Shown: positions 6,580 to 12,424 of the stretch, piece after piece
Layout of the letters: each line of letters starts with the position of its first letter
How positions within the stretch are numbered: the stretch's first letter is position 1
Assembly (NCBI GenBank): GCA_014885115.2
Contig: WKLE02003632.1
Coordinates: 9,317-21,740, forward strand
Direction: 5' to 3'
DNA length: 12,424 nt
DNA from: Asterionellopsis glacialis
Lineage: Eukaryota > Bacillariophyta > Plagiogrammaphyceae > Rhaphoneidales > Asterionellopsidaceae
Translations under genes and position numbers: made by a program
Notes under the pieces: generated by a model
The model's database searches: none
What the model was told of the DNA's origin: nothing
The model's input: only the letters and a program-made list of their open reading frames with translations

Positions 6580-9500
6580 TTACGAAAACACCGCATCGGT
6601 CTCTAGCGCATTGCCATTAATAGATTCTGGAGCTGATTCTTTACGAACTGAACCAATACCTATGTATAAAGAAAAACAAAATATAAGTGGGAAATAGTAT
6701 CATGTAAAGGAATTCCAAAATTGATAACAAATGCAACAGAGCTTCTTGACAGCAACTGCATTTACATACCTCCACTAGCGTCTTCAACAACAACTGTCAA
6801 TGTTTCTCCGTCTTCTCTGATGACCTTGGTACAAGATCGACCATCATGTGCGCTGTCCATACTCATCTCTACTGTAGCAGTATCGCCCTCCTTGAGGAAC
6901 CCACGAATGATCGCATCGCTCACAGTATCTTCGAAATAACGTTGAGCAGCACGTCTCATAGGACGAGCACCAAATTGTGCTGCATTAGCACTACCGTCAT
7001 GCATAATCTCATCTACTACCGACGGCGATACAGAAAGATGAATTTGACGTTCAACCTTGGCACGCTGAATCGTATCGTTCAAAATCAATTGTGCAATGTC
7101 ACGAAGATCAGTGTTTCCTAATGGTTTAAAGACAACAATTTCATCGATACGGTTCAATAATTCTGGTTTCATTGCCGATTCTAACTCTTCCTTGACAACA
7201 TCTGAAAGTTCCATGTACGTTGCAGCTTGACGTTCTTGATCTTCTGCGGATGGTGCATCAATGTCATCCTCATCTTCAGCAACAACATCGATTGTTTTTG
7301 CACTAGTATCTTTTTCATCTCCATTTATACCCACCATCCCTTGGAACTGTTTCAAGATGCCAGATGCAAAACCTTCAGGTTCTACGTCATTTGTATAGGA
7401 ACTTGAAGCTCCGTTGGTGGTTGTTCCTGAACTACTGCTACTGCTGCTATCAAGTTCAGCCCAAAGTCTCTGTAAGAAATCAGCAACCTTCGGGTTTTCT
7501 TGACCTGCCTTCAACAAGTCAGCAGGAGACCCTCCCATGGCTGTTTGCATGGCTTTCATAATATCAGGATCAGATGCTGCCTCCATCATGAGTGTCATGG
7601 CACCGGGACTATTTTGAAGACGACCCATAACTTCCTCGGGACCCATGGGTTCAATATCTCTCACTGGTGCTGTAGAGGATAAATCTGAAGTACCATTACT
7701 ACTTGATGATGATGCCTTACTACTGCCGCTATTTCCTCCTCCTCTGGAAGCCTCTAAAATTCGTTTGCTACCTACATTAGATGTCATGACAAGAATAGTA
7801 TTTTTAAAGCAAACTGTCCTTCCTTTTCCATCAGTAAGCATTCCATCTTCCATTATTTGTAACAGAATATTTAATACATCGCCGTGAGCTTTTTCTAATT
7901 CATCAAGCAATACGACAGAATGTGGTGCCCGTCTTACAGCTTCTGTAAGTTGACCACCTTCTTCCTATAATACATATATGTATCATGTTGTTGTCACATA
8001 GATTTGTACACAGTAAAAAGAACAGCGATAAAAATATGAGTATAAAACACACACATGTGAATGATGGTCCGTCTTTCCCCCCAAAACAATCCCAAAAATT
8101 ATTTCGAAATTCATGTACGTACGTAACCAATGTATCCTGGTGGAGGTCCTGTCAAACGACTGACACTGTGCTTTTCCATGTATTCACTGTTCGTAACATT
8201 ACAAGATAGGTTTTTTTTTAAAAAAAAAGGACAACAACACAAAATGAGTATATAGCAAAAAAGACGAAAGAAAGATGATGGGAGAGAAGATACGATTTGT
8301 TTGGTGTACTGTATAGAGATTTGTGTTTCACACCAAGTAAAGCAGTATGCAATGTCATTCCCCCTTCCCTTATCGTTCGTTCTTCATTCGTTCGTACCTC
8401 ATATCAATACGAATCATATCCTTTTCAGAGGAAAAGTAAGTTTCTGCCAATGTTTTACAAAGTTCTGTTTTACCCACACCAGTGGGTCCACAAAATAAAA
8501 AGGATGCAATAGGACGTGTTGTATCACGTAATCCACTTCGTGCTCGACGTACAGCACGTGCAACAGATCGTACAGCACGCTCTTGTCCCTTGACACGTTT
8601 TTCCATTTCATCTTCTAATAATTGTAAACGATCCATTTCATCACTTTCTAACTTTCCAATAGGAATACTGGACCATTCTGATATTACCCTGGCAACCGTA
8701 TGTTCATCAACAATTAGATCATCATTATCATCATTATCCAACATGTCAACAAGGTCACTGTCATCACTATCCTCATCATCATCTTTACTACTACCACTCT
8801 TGATGGAATCCAAGGAAGAGAGAGAGGTTGATAAACTTTCCATCATTACCACAGCACCAGCTTCATCTAATAAATCAATAGCCTTGTCGGGTAAGAATCT
8901 ATCTTGAATGTATCGTTCGGATAACTTGGCAGCTGCCTCTAGGGCACATGGTGAATATTTAACACCGTGGTGAAGTTCATACTTGGGTGCAATGGCCTTT
9001 AAAATTTCAAGAGTCGATTCGACTGTTGGTTCCTTGATGGTTAATGGTTGTAATCGACGTTCCAAGGCGGCATCCTTTTCAATATATTTACGATATTCGG
9101 CAATCGTGGTTGCACCAATAACTTGTAATGTACCACGTGCCAGTGCTGGTTTTAATAAATTAGCAGCATCCATACCACCCTCTGCTGATCCGGCTGTTTT
9201 TAATTTTGTTATAATCGTGTTGACGTTTTTGGTAGTAAGATTAAAAATGGAACAAAACATTAATGATTGCATTGTGATAAAAGTGAGTAAAACAGAAATA
9301 AAGAATCAATATTCATTAAAGGTGCTCCACAATAACCAACAATAGTCATATAAATACACAACGTACCACCAACAAGGTTATGAATTTCATCAATGAATAA
9401 AATGGTAGGTGGTGCACGTTCATCGGTACATTCATTGACAATGGCTTGTAATCGTTCTTCAAATTCACCACGGTATTTGGTCCCTGCCACGAGGGATGCC

Positions 9501-10615
9501 ATTTCCAAGGAAATGACACGATGTCCTTTCAATTTGGGAGGTGCCGTATCTTCATTGGCTAATATTTGTGCAATCCCTTCGGCAATCGCTGTCTTGCCCA
9601 CACCGGGTTCACCAATCAGACATGGATTATTCTTACGTCGTCGTAGCAAAGTTCGCAAGGCCATTTGTATTTCACGGGATCGTCCTTCAACTATATCTAA
9701 TTGTCCATCACGTGCCATTTGAGTCAAGTCAGTCCCACATTCTGCCAAGGTGGGTGTACCCTTCTCCCCTGATCCACTGGCACCGGCAGCCACAAGAGGT
9801 TTGTCCGAACCACCCTCAGGTTCTTCAGCGATCGTTGTCACGAGTGATTCACAAAAATCAATAGCCTCAAAGGGTTCAACACCATCGGTATTGTACAAAA
9901 CCGCATAGGCACCATTTAAAAATGTTTGTGTTTCCATATCTGCTACGGCAGCTGTCTTCGTTTTAGAATCATATTCCAACAGTGCCAATACGACATGGTG
10001 TGATTTGATGGTGGTAGTCCCCATGGCATCGGCAATTTTCGAAGCCCTTGTCAAGGCTTGTTTTAATTCTTTCGAAAAGGGTAAATCCGATGCATCTTGT
10101 GTATTTCGTTTAAAGATGGATTCCAAGGCACTTTGTTTCTTATCGGATGCACCGTACATGTCATAGACTGTCCGTTGAACTTGTCGGAATTTCAATCCAA
10201 ACTTTTGGAACGTTTTCCTTGCCATTTCAGGACGATCGACTAATCCCACCATCATGAGTTCCGGTGTCACTTCGGGTAAATCCACACGTTGACATTCGGA
10301 TTGAGCCGTCACCAAGGCGCCAATACAATCTTCCGACATGCGTTCAAAAACCATCGTAAGAGCACCACTACTTCCGCTACGGTGGTTGTTTTTATTACGG
10401 TTATTACTGTAGCGTTGTTGTGAAGTCGAAAGAAAGGCACCACCATGAAAGGGTGTAGTACTACTCGAATGTTGTAACTTTCTACTATTGCTTGTCACTG
10501 TAAAGGAAGATACCTCATAATGACGACGACATCCTGTAAGACAAAGGACTGCTACTAAAGTCATGACATTCCAAAAGGAGAAAGAAGAACCATCTTGACG
10601 ATTGAGGCAGAGCAT
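6580..10615 (-). CDS. ClpC-type Hsp100 AAA+ chaperone, likely plastid-targeted, with STI1-like insert
   Basis: I read five exons: 10615-9367, 9193-8398, 8186-8123, 7964-6770 and 6659-6580. The total of 3384 bases gives 1127 residues and a stop. The ATG at 10615 opens a hydrophobic segment ([15 protein letters not shown]) and then VSSFTVTS, like the signal-peptide/Phe junction of diatom plastid presequences. Residues 89-230 are a Clp N-domain of two repeats, starting [10 protein letters not shown] as in ClpC. AAA1 has Walker A GEPGVGKT (335-342), pore loop GTKYRGEFE, Walker B ILFIDE and the Arg pair at 462-463. An Asp-rich linker (about 537-578) replaces the middle domain. AAA2 has GPTGVGKT (652-659), pore loop GYIGY, VVLLDE, sensor TSN (764-766), NRIDEIVVF and GARPMRR (1035-1041). 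About 180 residues are inserted after the sensor. Hsp100 proteins thread substrates through a hexamer using ATP. Diatom plastid genomes usually carry their own clpC, so this is probably an additional nuclear copy. Confidence 0.93.
6660..6769 (-). other. Intron 4 of the Clp gene
   Basis: Donor GGAG|GTATGT and acceptor ACATAG|GTATTGG, 110 bases. Splicing turns the ending ASGGM-stop into [15 protein letters not shown] and 15 more residues, ending in FS. The TAA that would end an unspliced message lies only a few bases inside the intron, so retention would give a protein 24 residues shorter. Confidence 0.75.
7221..7766 (-). other. Insert in AAA2 of the Clp protein, containing an STI1-like stretch
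   Basis: This codes for residues 770-951, between sensor TSNVGS and the helix [20 protein letters not shown]. Other ClpC proteins have only about 25-35 residues here, including the [ILV]GF loop that docks ClpP. The insert has Ser/Gly-rich ends and acidic patches. Residues 819-874 (7452-7619) have few prolines, are rich in Met, and show spaced DP and NP turns: [31 protein letters not shown]. This pattern and its preceding PEEVMGRLQ recall the STI1 domain of Tic40 and Hop. No LGF, IGF or VGF is present; the closest is MVGING at 913-918. The insert is continuous with conserved sequence on both sides, with no splice sites needed. Confidence 0.7.
7965..8122 (-). other. Intron 3 of the Clp gene
   Basis: Donor GGTTAC|GTACGT and acceptor TTATAG|GAAGAAGG, 158 bases, phase 0. 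Splicing joins PPGYIGY to [12 protein letters not shown], exactly the order conserved in Clp AAA2 domains. Confidence 0.9.
8187..8397 (-). other. Intron 2 of the Clp gene
   Basis: Donor ATGAG|GTACGA and acceptor GAACAG|TGAATAC, 211 bases. Splicing completes a Ser codon and joins MIRIDM to [12 protein letters not shown], matching the conserved [14 protein letters not shown] of the family. The next exon is only 64 bases long. Confidence 0.92.
8712..8834 (-). other. Asp-rich linker in place of the Clp middle domain
   Basis: Residues 537-577 follow [13 protein letters not shown] and precede [19 protein letters not shown]. In ClpC the space holds a charged coiled coil, in ClpB a much longer one. 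Here it is [20 protein letters not shown] and further Asp/Asn runs, which look disordered. The DNA is partly a TCATCA-type triplet run on the plus strand. Confidence 0.8.
9194..9366 (-). other. Intron 1 of the Clp gene
   Basis: Donor GGTG|GTACGT and acceptor AAACAG|CCGGATC, 173 bases. Splicing joins [10 protein letters not shown] to [20 protein letters not shown], which restores the conserved region after the AAA1 Walker B motif. Read through, the first exon would end in unrelated sequence. Confidence 0.92.
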
Positions 10616-10641
10616 TGTCAATTTTTTTTAAACTCAATGAA

Positions 10642-10647
10642 ACGTCA
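10642..10647 (-). promoter_or_regulatory. CRE-like half site TGACGT
   Basis: ACGTCA on the plus strand is TGACGT in the direction of the Clp gene, 27 bases upstream of its ATG. Motifs of this type control CO2/cAMP-responsive diatom genes through bZIP factors. A single hexamer is expected by chance at this frequency, so this is a weak call. Confidence 0.15.
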
Positions 10648-10801
10648 ATCAAAAAAAATATTTTCTCGCAACTCTTTCCTTGTCAAAAGTTTTCTTCGTA
10701 ATCCTCTCTCCACAGCAACTCTCAACAAACAACACACAAACAAGGAACCAGCAATTGTCTTGAAGAGTACAAAACCGAACCACAATGGACAGAGGTGCGT
10801 G

Positions 10802-10823
10802 TTCTTCGAAGATAATCGAAGAA
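10802..10823. repeat. Perfect 8-bp inverted repeat upstream of the Clp gene
   Basis: TTCTTCGA at 10802-10809 and TCGAAGAA at 10816-10823 are exact reverse complements with a 6-base loop. The arms contain TTC and GAA triplets as heat-shock elements do, but the spacing does not follow the 5-base units of a standard element. Confidence 0.5.
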
Positions 10824-11190
10824 ATGTGTGTGAGCGTACTTTCCGATATCCTTGCTACTACAATGCAGATCTATTGGATGAGATGGACGGAATGAGAAAA
10901 TCGATGAGCCGCTAAAAAAGAAAGAAAGAAGGTCGGCAGGACAAAAATGCGTGCCAAGACGGCATTGAAACAAAAAATAGAAGACACGAAAAAAACTTAC
11001 ACACAAAACTGGTCAGTAGCACAAACGACACGACACACATACAACAAAAGAAGAATGAGTCAATACTGGTACACCCTGACTTTTGCCACGTCGAAATGCG
11101 CATGTCTCGTGCGTGTTACACTCGCTCGGCACAGAATATCAATAATATCAGAAGAACAGAAGAAGAAATAATAATAATATGCAAATCGAG

Positions 11191-11905
11191 ATGATGATGT
11201 ACATGATAGGGATGGAGTTGGACGAATTTTTGGTGCTTGATATAACTCCATCCCCAGTCCTCTTTGTAATTATTAGTACAGTAGGGGAAGTAGGACTCTA
11301 GTAGAGTTAGGTTTCTAACAGGGTGCACACTTTATCTGAAAAAGAATCAGAAAAAAAAAATCATCTTTTTTTGCCTCCCAATAGGTTTTTACTCCTCACT
11401 CAATAGGATATTTTTTCTGATTCTTTGGTTCTGGACGTCACTCCGAAATACACTCTTGCAGACATCCAAAACAATTGGGTCCGCAAGAAAAAAGAATCAG
11501 GTTTTTTTTGGCGGGACAACTATCTGGATCCGTTAATTGGCATTATAAAAGTTGTCTTTGTTTTTTTGCTATGACTTCTCTCTCCATAAAATTTGTCTTT
11601 GGTTTCCATCTATTTTTCATTAGATCACCATTGAGGAAACTAGTCCTAGTGAACCAGGTAAGGGGTACACCATACCTACCATACTCCAAGGATCTTCTTC
11701 TCAGTCTTCAACAGATGAAGAAGAGCCTTCCAAAGATAATATGTTAGTATCTCCTCCTACTAAACTAGCTAAATTAGCTTCCAAGACACTGGTATCATCT
11801 GAGACACCAGTATCAAAAGCTGTTCCGACTGTAGAGGACCCAGTATCAAAAGCTGTTCTGACTGTAGAGGACTATGTCAATAATCAAATCAATCTGGAAC
11901 CCTAA
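11191..11905 (+). CDS. Unrecognised protein, three candidate exons
   Basis: Three coding-looking blocks can be joined in phase: 11191-11289, 11407-11550 and 11624-11905. Each of the last two is preceded directly by an in-frame TAG that forms an acceptor after a pyrimidine-rich tract (CTCAATAG at 11399-11406, TTTTTCATTAG at 11613-11623). Candidate donors are GTAGGA at 11290 and GTTGTC at 11551, both weak. The first block begins MMMYMIGMELDEFLVLDITP; the second has YTLADIQNNWVRKKKESGFF; the third is Ser/Thr/Pro- and Glu-rich (GSSSQSSTDEEEPSKDN, then two 11-residue repeats) and ends at TAA 11903-11905. Spliced length would be 174 residues. I know no family. The first block is the least certain. 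The same frame continues past the TAA, so the stop may be a mutation in a longer gene. Confidence 0.35.
11209..11254. repeat. Perfect 11-bp inverted repeat
   Basis: GGGATGGAGTT at 11209-11219 is matched in reverse complement by AACTCCATCCC at 11244-11254, with a 24-base loop. Five strong pairs make this a more stable stem than the other AT-rich hairpins here. It overlaps the uncertain first exon of the unrecognised gene. Confidence 0.6.
11341..11426. repeat. Perfect 16-bp inverted repeat, with a third partial copy
   Basis: AAAGAATCAGAAAAAA at 11341-11356 is the exact reverse complement of TTTTTTCTGATTCTTT at 11411-11426, with a 54-base spacer. A third copy, AAAGAATCAGG, lies at 11491-11501 in direct orientation. 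The repeats span the acceptor of the candidate exon at 11407. They may be ends of a small degenerate element. Confidence 0.6.
11807..11871 (+). repeat. 33-bp tandem repeat, two copies, in frame
   Basis: CCAGTATCAAAAGCTGTTC begins both copies (11807 and 11840). The copied 32 bases differ at one position (CCG against CTG). The period is 33, eleven codons, giving PVSKAVPTVED then PVSKAVLTVED. A period divisible by three that keeps the frame suggests the block was under coding constraint when it duplicated. Confidence 0.85.
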
Positions 11906-12223
11906 TTAAAGGTCCAGTATATGATGATCCTGGCAATAAGCATGAATCCAGCACTATCAATCCATAGTATGAATGAAGAACCATACAGTAGTATGACCTG
12001 GAAGCAAATCAAACCAACAAACAAAATGATTATACAAGAGATCAAACATTGTCAGCCCTATGCCAAGAATTTAAAGAATTTCAATATCAAGCAACTTATG
12101 AACCTACTCAAAAGTCAATATGCCTTAAATGAGACAGACATTAATTATCAGGTAGATAAGAAGTATATTGAAACATATCATGCTAAGTTATTGGAACAAG
12201 CATCCAAAAAGAAAAAGAAATAG
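11906..12223 (+). pseudogene. Continuation of the unrecognised frame beyond the TAA
   Basis: The frame of the third exon continues without a stop from 11906 to TAG 12221-12223. From about 11964 it reads like protein: MNEEPYSSMTWKQIKP, KNLKNFNIKQLMNLLKSQYA, NETDINYQVDKKYIETYHAK, ending in a Lys run. Directly after the TAA another frame (GPVYDDPGNKHESSTINP, 11911-11964) looks more like the preceding Ser/Glu-rich part. This suggests indels at about 11905 and 11965, or an independent small gene starting at an ATG near 11921 or 11970. The Lys tail resembles a nuclear localisation signal. No family is recognised. Confidence 0.35.
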
Positions 12224-12424
12224 ATGGACTGAACAAGAACAATAGCGGAACTTCCATGACACACCAGGACAGGATTTGTCTTGTTGAGGTTATCTGCATA
12301 AATGAAGTGAAGAAGTTGTACCCCAAAATGTCCTTACTAGGTATCACTTGACTCAAGGAAGAGCACCAGTCAAGCCATGAATTTCTATGAAAAACTAGCT
12401 GAAACCTTCAATGACCCAGAATTC
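12214..12424 (+). pseudogene. Further coding-like blocks at the right edge
   Basis: After the A-rich run (12206-12220) the next frame reads KKKKEIDGLNKNNSGTS, then HQDRICLVEVICINEVKKLY and stops at TGA 12349-12351. A third block, in the frame of the upstream gene, is open from 12341 to the right edge and contains MNFYEKLAETFNDPEF. It follows TACTAG, a possible acceptor. Together the three blocks read like one protein broken by one-base shifts, or like short exons. The arrangement of a Leu/Val helix followed by F-Y-x-K-x-A-x-x-F-N recalls repetitive proteins of stramenopile genomes, but I cannot place it in a family. Confidence 0.3.

Larger units (their letters stand above)
10616..11190. other. 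Upstream region of the Clp gene, no gene supported
   Basis: Small open frames on both strands here are low in protein-like content and not called. The region should contain the Clp promoter. It has purine/pyrimidine runs (AAAGAAAGAAAG near 10916-10930), the hairpin at 10802-10823, and an AAT triplet run near 11167-11178. No clear TATA box was found. Confidence 0.5.

Noticed and set aside
8712..8834. ClpB identity for the Hsp100 gene
   Set aside because: ClpB would have a long middle-domain coiled coil of over 100 residues; the N-domain beginning [10 protein letters not shown] also fits ClpC better.
6762..10621. Reading the Clp locus as three separate genes
   Set aside because: Conserved AAA+ sequence runs across all gaps, and each gap has matching GT-AG ends in the right phase, so it is one five-exon gene.
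10619..10621. TTG six bases upstream of the Clp ATG as start
   Set aside because: A eukaryotic nuclear gene is expected to start at ATG; 10615 gives a good signal peptide.
10595..11006. Open frames upstream of the Clp gene on both strands (about 100 codons each)
   Set aside because: No protein-like pattern; the plus-strand one overlaps the Clp start and the minus-strand one is Cys/Phe/Ser-rich from T-rich DNA.
1..12424. CRISPR array, rRNA or tRNA genes
   Set aside because: No regularly spaced repeats, no cloverleaf-like sequence with standard T-loop and no rRNA motifs were seen on either strand by eye.
12419..12424. GAATTC at the very end, as sign of a cloned fragment end
   Set aside because: A six-base site at the edge can be coincidence, and no vector sequence is present.

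Overview
The window looks like nuclear DNA of a photosynthetic stramenopile, most likely a diatom. Three things point there. One gene on the minus strand has four short GT-AG introns and an N-terminal signal peptide followed by a Ser-Ser-Phe site, the usual way of sending a nuclear protein to a secondary (red-type) plastid. A decayed gene carries a repeat resembling one I remember from diatom secreted proteins. The AT-rich, Gln/Asn/Ser-rich low-complexity coding style also fits. No species can be named from the sequence.

Layout. (1) 3-1496 (+), possibly to 1851: the 3' part of an alpha/beta-hydrolase-fold protein, cut by the left edge, with a possible spliced 3' exon. (2) 1852-2569: no gene seen; inverted repeats only. 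(3) 2570-5170 (+): one intronless frame of 866 codons coding for a GNAT acetyltransferase-like domain fused to a C-terminal DTW domain (tRNA aminocarboxypropyltransferase family). (4) 5225-6130 (+): broken remains of a two-unit repeat protein, with a 40-bp tandem duplication and several frame changes. (5) 6580-10615 (-): a five-exon Hsp100/ClpC-type chaperone of 1127 residues, the best supported gene here. (6) 10616-11190: upstream region of that gene. (7) 11191-12424 (+): coding-looking blocks of an unrecognised protein with stops and frame changes, perhaps exons, perhaps a decayed repetitive element.

The most interesting object is the ClpC-like protein. Both AAA+ modules look catalytically intact. 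The middle domain is replaced by an Asp-rich linker. About 180 extra residues sit in the second AAA+ module at the place where ClpC proteins carry the ClpP-docking loop. Within this insert is a helical stretch resembling the STI1 domain of Tic40/Hop. In plant chloroplasts Tic40 is a separate co-chaperone that uses its STI1 domain to stimulate Hsp93/ClpC at the import site. This protein may therefore combine unfoldase and co-chaperone in one chain. The second notable object is the GNAT-DTW fusion.

The genes do not form an obvious pathway. Their neighbourhood is ordinary eukaryotic spacing, not an operon. Exon boundaries were inferred by reading the sequence and have not been tested against transcripts.
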